A DNA stretch of 64,000 nucleotides from Alphaproteobacteria bacterium. Its GTDB lineage: Bacteria > Pseudomonadota > Alphaproteobacteria > SMXP01. The stretch covers positions 201,322 through 265,321 of the forward strand of contig JANQPV010000022.1 of assembly GCA_028285305.1 (NCBI GenBank), in the 5' to 3' direction. Both the position numbers and the translations under genes were made by a program. Under the pieces are notes generated by a model that saw only the letters and a list, made by a program, of their open reading frames with translations, was not told where the DNA came from and did no database searches. Shown piece by piece: positions 27,492 to 35,938 of this stretch. Every line of letters begins with the position of its first letter. Position 1 is the first letter of the stretch.

Positions 27492-28052
27492 TTACTTCAG
27501 ACGCTCGCGAAGTTGTTCTACGGCGCTGTCGAATCTTGCCGGGTCGCGGGCGGCCCGGGCCATCAATTGGGCGCCGTCTACGAGGGCCAAACATGCAGCG
27601 GCTTCCTTGGCGGGATCGCCCACCCGCGCGATGGACTTGTCCTCTTTGCCCAGTGCAAAGACGTCCGAAAGCCAGGAGAGCGCGTCTCCGTGAAATTTGT
27701 TCAATTGCCGCCTCACATCTTCGGCCAAATTCTCACAGCCGGCGCTGAACGCGACACACAAGCAGAGCTTGCTTCCGCCGTCCAGAGCCGCCCGGTTCGC
27801 CTCCAAAAAGGCGCTTAGCTTGGCGGCCCCAGTGGACGGCGCCTGCGCCACCGTTTCCAGTTTCTCTGCAAAACGGTCCTGGTAGCGCTTCACCAATGCC
27901 AGCGCGAGGTCGGTTTTGGTCGGGAAATGGTGATGAATGCTGGCTTTGCGGATGCCCACGTCTTTGGCCAGGTCCGCGTAGCTGAAGCCGTCATATCCCT
28001 TTTCCCGCGCCGTGCGCTCTGCAGAGTCCAGTAATGCCGTTTTCGTGTCCAT
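27492..28052 (-). CDS. TetR-family regulator
   Basis: 186 residues. The helix-turn-helix is YADLAKDVGIRKASIHHHFPTK-like at residues 25-47, the usual TetR position. The ligand domain has a Cys-rich stretch, KLCLCVAFSAGC, that could sense an electrophile or redox state as in NemR relatives (inference). An operator-like palindrome lies 8-24 bases before its ATG, and a second copy precedes the small gene and cupin downstream on the same strand. It probably represses both itself and that unit. Confidence 0.9.
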   Translation of the reverse strand: MDTKTALLDSAERTAREKGYDGFSYADLAKDVGIRKASIHHHFPTKTDLALALVKRYQDRFAEKLETVAQAPSTGAAKLSAFLEANRAALDGGSKLCLCVAFSAGCENLAEDVRRQLNKFHGDALSWLSDVFALGKEDKSIARVGDPAKEAAACLALVDGAQLMARAARDPARFDSAVEQLRERLK

Positions 28053-28059
28053 GCGCCTA

Positions 28060-28076
28060 ACCTACTAGTTGGTAGG
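28060..28076. promoter_or_regulatory. Putative TetR operator, copy 2 (autoregulatory)
   Basis: ACCTACTAGTTGGTAGG contains the inverted repeat CCTAC-N6-GTAGG, immediately upstream of the TetR gene start at 28052. It matches copy 1 at 13 of 17 bases. Confidence 0.7.
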
Positions 28077-28144
28077 GTGCATGTCAAGCGAGTTCGTGGG
28101 GAGGGTGATCACAAGGGTGTGAGGTTTGGTCCAAAGCCATGTTG

Positions 28145-28234
28145 GCGTCATCCAAGTGAAAACCGGGATCCATAAAGACGACGGACACGACTTTGGATTC
28201 GGATTGGATTCCGGCTTGCGCCGAAATGATACGG
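28145..28234. repeat. Degenerate palindromic intergenic element
   Basis: GCGTCATCCAAGTGAAAACCGGGATCCAT, with GGATTCCGGCTTGCGCCGAAATGAT at the other end, recalls the REP-like family of the window but is more diverged. Confidence 0.5.
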
Positions 28235-28267
28235 AGTTTCGGAGGGAGGTGAAGTAATGACCCGTTC

Positions 28268-28633
28268 CTACGACTCCACATGATAGAGCTTGTTGTAGAT
28301 GCGCCAACCTTCCTCCGTCTTGAGGAAGGAGAGCGTGTCGAGAAAGGTCATGCCCATATAGTTATCGCGGACGCGGGCGACGGCGGTCTCGCCGGCAACG
28401 TCGAGCGAGACGATCTCGAGGACGGGCGGCTCGCCCTTTTCTTTGGCGGATGGCTGCTGCCTGGACACAAAATCTGCGAACTGATCGACGGTCATCTCGC
28501 CGAGTTTTCCATGCATATAGCCGGTGATTTTCGCGTTCGGATGGAACGCTTGATGCGTCTTCTCCGCACTCGATTCAAACATGCAATCGAAATAGGTTTG
28601 GATGACGCCTTTGATCTGGGCTTCCTCGCTCAT
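28268..28633 (-). CDS. NTF2-like (lumazine-binding-like) protein
   Basis: 121 residues with the cone-shaped NTF2 pattern: an N-terminal helix (IKGVIQTYFDCMF), FHPNAKITGY, VARVRDNYMGMTFLDTLSFLKTEEGWRIYNKLY. GGAGGCG precedes ATG 28633. It lies 13 bases after the glutathione transferase gene and is likely co-transcribed. The family includes polyketide cyclases and isomerases; no catalytic residue can be assigned here. Confidence 0.85.
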   Translation of the reverse strand: MSEEAQIKGVIQTYFDCMFESSAEKTHQAFHPNAKITGYMHGKLGEMTVDQFADFVSRQQPSAKEKGEPPVLEIVSLDVAGETAVARVRDNYMGMTFLDTLSFLKTEEGWRIYNKLYHVES

Positions 28634-28646
28634 GGTTCGCCTCCCG

Positions 28647-29678
28647 CTACGATTTCAAGAGCGGCTCGCAGCCCGTTCCGTCGAGGACGCTTAGGACGCC
28701 GGATTGATCGCCTGCGGACAGTTTGCCGAATTCCTCGCGGATCCACTGAAGACACTTGCCCTGATAGGGGAAGGGCTGCTGGGTCCAAGGTTTGCCATCG
28801 ATCTCAACTTCCACAGCGTCTGCGCCGTCCATCAGTGCTTCGGCGTTGGCGAGCAAGAACGGCGTGTACACACGGCCGATCTCTGCAAGGATGGCTTTCA
28901 AGGTGTCCGAAATCTCAGTGGGCGATTGCCAATCGTCGTCCGATACTTCTAGGCCGGACAAATCTTCCATAATGTCGACCCAGGCATAGACCCGGGGTGC
29001 CGTTTCAAGAGCTATGGCCATGGGTGTGGGATCAAATCCGGCGAGCTGGGTGAGCTGTCCGTAGGCCCCGAAGTCTCCAGCGCCGGGACGGTTGCCGAGG
29101 AGGAAACGGGACGTTTCCAAATGATCGCGGAGGGCCCCAAGATACCTCTTGTAGCTGGCTTCGATGACAGGGGCTGTGATGTCATTGGATCCAACCACGT
29201 ACAACCGGGAGATTTGCCGCTCGGAGATGAATTTGCTTGCCTCTTTGATTTGATCTTCAGGGGCCGAAATGGCGTGCCAGCGGGGAAGAATACTACCAGC
29301 CTTGTCGATGTCCGCTTGATAGTACCAACGATAATGGAACATGTACTTGGTGAGCCACTCATCCGCAAAGTCTTCCAAGAGATAGTCCAGGAAGGCTAGC
29401 GCCGCATTGTCCGGCACGACATGTCTGTCCGAGAAAGCGGCTTCGAAACGCCTGATCAAGGGCGTTGAGTCCACAACTGCTTCCATTTCTCCGCTGTCGT
29501 TCGGCAAGTAGAAGGTCGGCATAAGCGAGACCTTCGGCTGAGGCCGATCTGTTTTGTCCCTCGGGTTGCCCGTCAAAAACCGATAGGGAATTTGACGGTA
29601 GCGTAAGTAAGCGAGCATTTTGCGCGTGTACGGAGAACCGGGGGCGCCGGCAAGTTCGAGAGGGGTGGGCAGGGTCAT
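28647..29678 (-). CDS. Glutathione S-transferase family protein
   Basis: 343 residues, longer than the usual 200-230. The N-terminal thioredoxin-like part has GSPYTRKMLAYLRYRQIPY and LMPTFYLPND; the helical domain runs to about residue 230 (NRPGAGDFGAYGQL) and is followed by a 100-residue extension. A Ser or Tyr in GSPYTRK could activate glutathione. AAGGAATG stands before ATG 29678. It is divergent from the dehalogenase-like gene and co-directional with the NTF2-like gene. Confidence 0.88.
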   Translation of the reverse strand: MTLPTPLELAGAPGSPYTRKMLAYLRYRQIPYRFLTGNPRDKTDRPQPKVSLMPTFYLPNDSGEMEAVVDSTPLIRRFEAAFSDRHVVPDNAALAFLDYLLEDFADEWLTKYMFHYRWYYQADIDKAGSILPRWHAISAPEDQIKEASKFISERQISRLYVVGSNDITAPVIEASYKRYLGALRDHLETSRFLLGNRPGAGDFGAYGQLTQLAGFDPTPMAIALETAPRVYAWVDIMEDLSGLEVSDDDWQSPTEISDTLKAILAEIGRVYTPFLLANAEALMDGADAVEVEIDGKPWTQQPFPYQGKCLQWIREEFGKLSAGDQSGVLSVLDGTGCEPLLKS

Positions 29679-29844
29679 GGATCATTCCTTGGAAGCTTGG
29701 CGATAGGGCGATGTGCATCAGAGATGATAGTCCAAAGCGGAGGACATTGTCATCGGCGCAAAACTATTGACATATACTATGCCATAATATTTCGTTGCGT
29801 CAATGGCGGCTGCACGCAATGCTGGCCTGAAAGAGGAGACTGAG

Positions 29845-30846
29845 ATGAAAGCGCTTCGAACGCCGGATGAACGATTTGCCAATCTTCCCGGCTACCCCTT
29901 TGAGCCCAATTATTCCGAAGTCTTTGACGGGGATGGCGGAAAGCTCCGGATCCATCATGTGGACGAAGGTCCCAAAGACGGAGAAGTGGTCTTATGTATG
30001 CACGGCCAGCCCACCTGGTCGTTCCTCTATCGGAAGATGATCCCGATCTTTGCTGAGGCCGGCTACCGGACGGTGGCGCCCGATTTGGTGGGGTTCGGGA
30101 AATCGGACAAGCCGACGGAAATCACGGACTACACCTATAGCGCCCATGTGTCGTGGATAAGCCAATGGCTGCAGGGCTTGGATCTGAAGAACATCACCCT
30201 TGTCTGCCAAGACTGGGGTGGCCTCATCGGTTTGCGCGTGGTTACAGCGAACCCTGATCGGTTTTCACGAATTGTGGTAGCAAACACAGGCTTGCCCGAT
30301 GGCAGTCAGGCGCCGCTTGAGATGGCGCAGATGATGCGACAAGCTTATGCGTCGTTGCCCGTGCCTGAGATGGCCGAGGTGGGTCATCAATTCCAGAATC
30401 CCGGCCCTGTGCCCGCTTTTCTCTACTGGCGCAAGTATTGCGCGGAGAACCCGAACTTTGCAGTGAAAGACGTTATGTCAACCAGCGGCCTTTCTCCCGA
30501 CCTGATGGGCGAAGTGCTTGATGCCTATGAAGCGCCGTTCCCGGACGGATCATATCTTTCGGGAGCAAGACGGTTCCCCAGCCTGGTCCCCATCATGCCG
30601 GATGATCCCGAAGTCACCAATAATCAAACGGCATGGAGTTTCTTTAGGACCTGGCAGAAACCCTTGCTGACTGCCTTTAGCGACGGCGATCCCGTGACCG
30701 CCGGCGGCGAGAAATTCTTCCAGAACCGTGTGCCAGGAGCCAAGGGTCAGCAGCATGTGACTATCACCGGTGCGGGCCACTTTCTTCAGGAAGACGCCGG
30801 AGAGCGGTTTGCGGAAGAAGTGATTAAGTTTATCCGGGAAACCTAA
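29845..30846 (+). CDS. Haloalkane dehalogenase-like alpha/beta hydrolase
   Basis: 333 residues. The nucleophile is D123 followed by halide-binding W124 (CQDWGGL), almost the same numbering as DhlA (D124/W125). The His is in GAGHFLQED and an acid in FSDGDPV. The oxyanion segment is HGQPTWSFLYRKM, with Gln55 where subfamily I haloalkane dehalogenases have Glu (HGEPTW). It would hydrolyse a carbon-halogen bond, or an epoxide or ester if the Gln matters. GAGGAG before ATG 29845 sets the start; an upstream ATG at 29803 has none. Confidence 0.85.
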   Translation: MKALRTPDERFANLPGYPFEPNYSEVFDGDGGKLRIHHVDEGPKDGEVVLCMHGQPTWSFLYRKMIPIFAEAGYRTVAPDLVGFGKSDKPTEITDYTYSAHVSWISQWLQGLDLKNITLVCQDWGGLIGLRVVTANPDRFSRIVVANTGLPDGSQAPLEMAQMMRQAYASLPVPEMAEVGHQFQNPGPVPAFLYWRKYCAENPNFAVKDVMSTSGLSPDLMGEVLDAYEAPFPDGSYLSGARRFPSLVPIMPDDPEVTNNQTAWSFFRTWQKPLLTAFSDGDPVTAGGEKFFQNRVPGAKGQQHVTITGAGHFLQEDAGERFAEEVIKFIRET

Positions 30847-30925
30847 GTTCTGACACATCGCCTTGCGCTGGCGTTCGGCAAAATGTGCGTCTGTTGATTC
30901 GAGCTCGGCTGATTTGGACGGTGAG

Positions 30926-30939
30926 TTGATGCGCATCAA
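30926..30939 (+). promoter_or_regulatory. Perfect FNR/FixK-type site
   Basis: TTGATGCGCATCAA is a perfect palindrome and matches TTGAT-N4-ATCAA fully. Its centre lies about 61 bases before ATG 30994. With an activator site at -41.5 the transcript would start near 30974, with TAGAGT at 30961-30966 as a fair -10 element. Confidence 0.65.
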
Positions 30940-30993
30940 AGCATGGGAACCTGTGGGCTTTAGAGTATCTCTCTCGTCACCGTAGAGGGAGAT

Positions 30994-31518
30994 ATGGAAA
31001 CAAACCGAACGCCTTTGTACGATGCAAGCGACAATCCGACAGGGTGTTGCCCGAGATTCAAACCAGATGGCTGGGACGATCAAACCCTTCATTTCGAAGA
31101 CAAACCGTTCGTCAGAGCTAAAACGCGCAGCGTTTTGCACGTCCCCGTTAATATGGGAAAGGTCTTTGAGAAGACGTTTCACGCAATCGAAGACGCGGAC
31201 GCGATGGAAGAAGCCCAGTCCATCGTTTTGAGCCGCGATCTGTCCTCTTGGTCAGCCGAACATTTTTTTGCAGTTACCAAGGATGTAGAGGGGGAGGAGA
31301 TGTCCTCTCTATCCGGTGATTTCCGCACTAAGGTTTTCGAAGGCGCTTATCGCGAGGCTCCGACGTGGATTGAAACGTTTACTTCGGAGTTGGAGGCTGA
31401 AGGGTTTGATGTCTCTGAAGTCTTTTTTTTCTACACGACGTGCCCGAAATGCGCAAAGACGTACGGTCGTAATTGCACAGTAGCCGTCGCCCACGTCAAA
31501 GAGCGAGATGCCGAGTGA
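30994..31518 (+). CDS. Conserved Cys-containing protein of unknown function
   Basis: 174 residues. GCCPRFKPDGWDD near the start and YTTCPKCAKTYGRNC at the end are conserved-looking Cys motifs that could bind a metal. The middle has VLHVPVNMGKVFEKT and LSRDLSSWSAEHFFAVTKDV. Related proteins are often annotated only as hydrolase; I see no catalytic triad. GAGGGAGAT precedes ATG 30994. A perfect FNR-type palindrome upstream suggests control by oxygen or nitric oxide. Confidence 0.8.
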   Translation: METNRTPLYDASDNPTGCCPRFKPDGWDDQTLHFEDKPFVRAKTRSVLHVPVNMGKVFEKTFHAIEDADAMEEAQSIVLSRDLSSWSAEHFFAVTKDVEGEEMSSLSGDFRTKVFEGAYREAPTWIETFTSELEAEGFDVSEVFFFYTTCPKCAKTYGRNCTVAVAHVKERDAE

Positions 31519-31555
31519 CTTTCTCTCTCCCCGCCGGAGCTAGGGTGAGGGGGGC

Positions 31556-32023
31556 TTATTTTACTTCGTAGACGGAGTACCCAACGCCCTCGGCCGTAAT
31601 GCGTCCAACGCCCACGGCGACGATGTTGTTGAGCCAGGCATATTTGTCCGAGCCGGTTTCGAAATAGGGGGTGATACGGAAATAATATTCTGAAGGATCA
31701 ACGTCCGCTACCGTGTCCGGATTAAAGAGGCGTCCGGCGAGTTCCTCCGGCCAATAGAGGCGGCCATTGTACGTCACGTAAATGACGGCGCCATCATCTG
31801 TTTCCATAGCAATTCGCACGTCCAAGGCATTGCGGCCGTCCGATCGGGACAGCATCCAGTCCGCCCCCGAATTCAGCACTTTGCCTTTTAGTTTGGGTCC
31901 CTCAAAAGAACCTCCCACCACATTTGCGATAATGCGGGTGCCGAGCGGAGAGGTTCCCACCGGAATACGGTCCCCCAGGATACCTTCGATCTCATAAAGA
32001 AATTCGGTTTTCAGTTCCAACAT
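31556..32023 (-). CDS. DUF3237 family protein
   Basis: 155 residues from ATG 32023, which has GGAGAAGAG upstream. Typical of the family are GTSPLGTRIIANVVGGSFEGPKLKG and ADWMLSRSDGRNALDVRIAMETDDGAVIYVTYNGR, a lipocalin-like beta barrel. The function is not established. Cytoplasmic, no signal peptide. It is divergent from the acyl-CoA carboxylase gene. Confidence 0.88.
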   Translation of the reverse strand: MLELKTEFLYEIEGILGDRIPVGTSPLGTRIIANVVGGSFEGPKLKGKVLNSGADWMLSRSDGRNALDVRIAMETDDGAVIYVTYNGRLYWPEELAGRLFNPDTVADVDPSEYYFRITPYFETGSDKYAWLNNIVAVGVGRITAEGVGYSVYEVK

Positions 32024-32146
32024 GTCTCTTCTCCGTGTGTGCGTGGACCCGTTCCCTTTATCACAGGTCGTGGGCTTGTCGGAAATTAGGGGACCGTTGC
32101 TCAATATCCGTTCCTGTGCTTTGAAGGGGGCAAAAAGGGGCGGAAC

Positions 32147-35100
32147 ATGGCCATTACCAAACTGCTGATTGCTAATCGAGGTGAGATTGCGATACGGGTT
32201 GCCCGGGCGGCGGCCGAACTCGGCATTCGGACGCTAGCGATCTATTCCGAGGACGATTCCGCGTCCTTGCATCGGCAAAAAACCGATCAGTCAATCGCAC
32301 TTGAGGGTCGGGGCCCCGCAGCTTATTTGGACATGGGCCAAATCTCCGAGATTGCGCTGCGCGAGGGGTGTGATGCGGTGCATCCCGGCTATGGGTTTCT
32401 GTCCGAGAACGGCGACTTTGCGCAGCTCTGTGCCGATAAAGGGCTCGTCTTTGTGGGGCCGTCACCCGATACGCTTTGGGCCTTTGGCGATAAGGCTGCG
32501 GCCCTGCGCCTCGCGAAGGAGAATGATGTTCCCATTGGGCAGGGTACGGAGGGGCCGACCTCTCTTGAAGGCGCGCTCGCGTTCTATGAGATGCTCGGCT
32601 CTGACGCTGTGGTTATGATCAAAGCCATTGGCGGCGGCGGGGGACGGGGCATGCGTATTGCGCGAACCGCCGACGAGTTGCGCGGTCAATTCGAGACTTG
32701 CGAACGAGAAGCTGCAACAGCCTTCGGGAACGGTGCGCTTTATGTGGAGGAGTTTGTTCCCCAAGCCCGTCATGTCGAAGTGCAAATCATTGGCGATGGA
32801 ACCGGCGCCGTCTCACACCTGTGGGAGCGCGACTGCTCTTTGCAACGACAAAACCAGAAAATCATTGAAATCGCACCGGCGCCCGCTCTCGATGAGGGCA
32901 TTCGCCAAGACCTGATCGCCTCGTCCGTGCGGATGGCCGAGGCGGTCAAATACAAGGGGCTCGGAACGTTTGAATATCTGGTTCGGCAGGACCAAAAGGG
33001 ATTCATCTTCATTGAGGCCAATGCGCGTTTGCAGGTGGAACACACCATTACCGAGGAAGTCACCGGTGTGGATCTGGTTCAGGCCCAGCTCGCCGTCGCA
33101 GGTGGAGAAACGCTGCGCTCCCTGAATCTACAGCAGGACGACATTCCGGGCCCCCGGGGGTCTGCTATCCAAGTGCGGGTGAATACGGAGAAAATGGCGA
33201 ATGATGGAACATCGCGCCCGACGGGTGGTGTGCTCTCGGCGTTTGAGGTGCCGACCGGGCCAGGGGTGCGGACGGACACGTTTGGTTATGCGGGCTACCA
33301 AACAAATCCGAGTTTCGATTCCCTCCTGGCAAAAGTGATTTGCCATTCGGCGGGTGATTTTTCCTCGGCGGTGGTAAAGACAAGGCGCGCCCTATCTGAG
33401 TTCCGTCTCGAAGGGGTGGAGACCAATATCCCGTTTTTGCAGTCTCTGCTTCAGCACGAAGACGTGCGGGACGGTAATCTGTATACTCAATTCATTCCTG
33501 AGCGGATCAGCGAGCTGGTGGACGCGGCGTCTGACGATCAACCACTTTACTTCGCAACATCGAGGCCGAGCGCTGGAACGGGTAAGCCGGGCCTTGCGGG
33601 TGTTAAAGTTGATTCGCGGGATCCGTTGGCCGTGCTCGCCCACGGCAAATCCGGAGAAGCGACACCGATGGTTGCTGAAGTGGCGCCGCCGGCTACTGAT
33701 GTTCAGGGGCCGGATGGTACGATTCCGATATCCTCTGAATTGCAAGGCACCATTGTGAGCATCAGCGTCCAAGAGGGCGATACAGTGCGCGTGGGCGAGC
33801 AACTCTTCATCATGGAAGCCATGAAGATGGAGCATGTGGTGAGTGCGGTGCTTTCAGGCGTTGTCCGCCAAATCACGGTTCAAGAAGGCGATGCGGTCTT
33901 TGAGGGTCATCCGCTGTTGTTCATAGAAGAGGCGGATGTGGAGGCCGCGGCAGTCGAGGAGCAGATCGACGTGGATCTCGATTACATTCGCCCGGACTTG
34001 GAGGAAGTTTTCCAGCGGCACCACTATACGATGGACGAAGCCCGGCCGAAGGCGGTGGAACGGCGGCGAAAGACCAATCAGCGTACGGCGCGAGAAAATG
34101 TGGATGATCTTTGTGATCCAGGCACCTTTATCGATTACGGGGCAATCACCATTGCCGCCCAGCGCAGGCGCCGAGATCTACAGGACCTAATCGAGAACAC
34201 GCCGGGCGACGGTATGGTGGCCGGAATCGGCAGCGTGAACGGCGACCTCTTTGGTGAAAAGGAAAGTCAGTGTGCGATTCTTTCCTATGATTATACAGTC
34301 TTGGCCGGAACGCAGGGGCTTCAGAATCATCGCAAGAAAGACCGTATGTTCGAAGTGGCCGAGAAGTGGAAGCTGCCCGTTGTTTTCTTCACTGAGGGGG
34401 GCGGCGGGCGCCCCGGGGACACGGACGGTCTACAGGGTGTCGGGCTCGATTGTTGGGCGTTTCATTTCTTCGGTAAGCTGAGCGGTCTTGTCCCACTGGT
34501 TGGGATCAATTCGGGCCGGTGCTTTGCCGGGAATGCGGCGCTTCTTGGCTGCTGCGATGTGGTGATCGCTACGGAGAACTCAAACATCGGCATGGGCGGG
34601 CCTGCCATGATCGAGGGTGGTGGGCTCGGCGTCTTCCGCCCCGACGAGATCGGGTCCATTGACGTGCAGCGAGCCAACGGTGTCGTTGATATCGTTGCAA
34701 AAGATGAAGAAGAGGCTGTCCGACTGGCGAAGAAGTATCTGTCCTACTTTCAAGGGCCGGTCAAAGACTGGTCGTGTGCGGATCAACGGCTCCTGCGCTC
34801 GTCCATTCCTGAGAATCGTCTGCGCATCTATGACGTACGCAATGTGATTGAGACCATGGCCGACGAAGATTCCGTCCTTGAACTTCGGCGTGATTTCGGA
34901 CACGGCATGATCACCTCGCTCGCCCGCATTGAAGGACGGTCTATCGGAATTGTGGCCAACAATCCGGGGCATTTGGCGGGTGCCATTGACAGCGATGCGG
35001 CCGACAAAGCAGCGCGCTTCATGCAATTGTGTGACGGGTTCGACATCCCGCTGCTGTTCCTTTGTGATACGCCTGGGATTATGGTGGGACCAGAGGTGGA

Positions 35101-35542
35101 GAAGACCGCTCTCGTTCGCCATGCCGCGCGCATGTTTGTGACCGCCGGCAGTCTGACCGTGCCTTATTTCACGATCATTTTGCGCAAAGGCTATGGGCTG
35201 GGTGCGCAGGCTATGGCCGGTGGCAGTTTCAAAGCGCCGCTCTTTTGTGTGTCGTGGCCGACCGGCGAGTTTGGCGGGATGGGCCTTGAGGGCGCCGTTA
35301 AGCTCGGCTACCGCAAGGAACTGGAAGCAGAAACAGATCCGGAAAAGCGGGTCGCGCTTTACGACAAGTTGGTTGCCCGGATGTATACGATTGGCAAGGC
35401 GGTCAATGTGGCGACCAACTTTGAAATCGATGATGTCATCGATCCGATGACGTCACGGGATTGGATTCTCAGTGCACTGAGGTCGGCGCCGGCTCCGCTG
35501 GAGCGCGAGGGAAAGAAGCGGCCGTTTATCGATACGTGGTAA
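32147..35542 (+). CDS. Single-chain biotin-dependent acyl-CoA carboxylase
   Basis: 1131 residues holding every function in one chain: biotin carboxylase (about 1-450; IANRGEIAIRV, GGGGRGMRIA, ERDCSLQRQNQK), a biotin carrier domain (EAMKMEHV, biotin on K560) and a carboxyltransferase with both halves (about 630-1131; GGGGRPGDTDG, GMGGPAMIEGGGLG, LCDTPGIMVGPEVEK, KGYGLGAQAMAGG). It carboxylates an acyl-CoA using bicarbonate and ATP. The layout is that of the long-chain acyl-CoA carboxylases described from Mycobacterium avium and Rhodopseudomonas, which accept short and long acyl-CoA. Malonyl- or alkylmalonyl-CoA from it could feed the polyketide synthase (inference). Confidence 0.93.
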   Translation: MAITKLLIANRGEIAIRVARAAAELGIRTLAIYSEDDSASLHRQKTDQSIALEGRGPAAYLDMGQISEIALREGCDAVHPGYGFLSENGDFAQLCADKGLVFVGPSPDTLWAFGDKAAALRLAKENDVPIGQGTEGPTSLEGALAFYEMLGSDAVVMIKAIGGGGGRGMRIARTADELRGQFETCEREAATAFGNGALYVEEFVPQARHVEVQIIGDGTGAVSHLWERDCSLQRQNQKIIEIAPAPALDEGIRQDLIASSVRMAEAVKYKGLGTFEYLVRQDQKGFIFIEANARLQVEHTITEEVTGVDLVQAQLAVAGGETLRSLNLQQDDIPGPRGSAIQVRVNTEKMANDGTSRPTGGVLSAFEVPTGPGVRTDTFGYAGYQTNPSFDSLLAKVICHSAGDFSSAVVKTRRALSEFRLEGVETNIPFLQSLLQHEDVRDGNLYTQFIPERISELVDAASDDQPLYFATSRPSAGTGKPGLAGVKVDSRDPLAVLAHGKSGEATPMVAEVAPPATDVQGPDGTIPISSELQGTIVSISVQEGDTVRVGEQLFIMEAMKMEHVVSAVLSGVVRQITVQEGDAVFEGHPLLFIEEADVEAAAVEEQIDVDLDYIRPDLEEVFQRHHYTMDEARPKAVERRRKTNQRTARENVDDLCDPGTFIDYGAITIAAQRRRRDLQDLIENTPGDGMVAGIGSVNGDLFGEKESQCAILSYDYTVLAGTQGLQNHRKKDRMFEVAEKWKLPVVFFTEGGGGRPGDTDGLQGVGLDCWAFHFFGKLSGLVPLVGINSGRCFAGNAALLGCCDVVIATENSNIGMGGPAMIEGGGLGVFRPDEIGSIDVQRANGVVDIVAKDEEEAVRLAKKYLSYFQGPVKDWSCADQRLLRSSIPENRLRIYDVRNVIETMADEDSVLELRRDFGHGMITSLARIEGRSIGIVANNPGHLAGAIDSDAADKAARFMQLCDGFDIPLLFLCDTPGIMVGPEVEKTALVRHAARMFVTAGSLTVPYFTIILRKGYGLGAQAMAGGSFKAPLFCVSWPTGEFGGMGLEGAVKLGYRKELEAETDPEKRVALYDKLVARMYTIGKAVNVATNFEIDDVIDPMTSRDWILSALRSAPAPLEREGKKRPFIDTW

Positions 35543-35938
35543 AAGGGGCATGTTTTCCGTTAGTGGCGTATATTGATTTCGTCCTTGCGAGGAGCGCATG
35601 AGCGGTGCTGTTCCGCTGGGTGCGTTGCGGAGCTCGATACACTAAGCCGATCCGTAATTTTGAACTGAGCTATGACTAAACTGGGTCCCCGGTCGAGCCG
35701 GGGAAATAGCAGTCGGTTTGAGTCGGAGGTCACACACTCGGTCCTTCCCCCGTTTTACGCGGGGGTCCATCAATATTGGATTGGAGTGTCCTTGATTTGC
35801 CTTAGTCTCAGGATGTTAACAGAATTCTCACCAAGAGGAATGTTTGAGCACGACATAACGTTTTTGCGTACCAGCAGCTTATGTTTCTCCTGCTGGATCG
35901 CCGCGCCCCTGACGGGGCTCGCGATGACGAGTGCGGAT
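35543..35938. other. Intergenic region with repeat fragments, no gene
   Basis: These 396 bases hold no supported gene. They contain GC-rich inverted repeats resembling the REP-like elements: GGTCCCCGGTCGAGCCGGGG near 35684, CCCCCGTTTTACGCGGGGG near 35747, and CTGGATCGCCGCGCCCCTG with GGGGCTCGCGATGACG near 35893-35931. Several elements seem to have inserted next to one another. The carboxylase and the convergent amidohydrolase both end here. Confidence 0.6.

Noticed and set aside
29767-29790. TTGACA followed by CATAAT as a promoter for the dehalogenase-like gene
   Set aside because: The spacing between the hexamers is only 10-12 bases, too short for a sigma-70 promoter. A short near-palindrome TATGCCATA remains but is weak.
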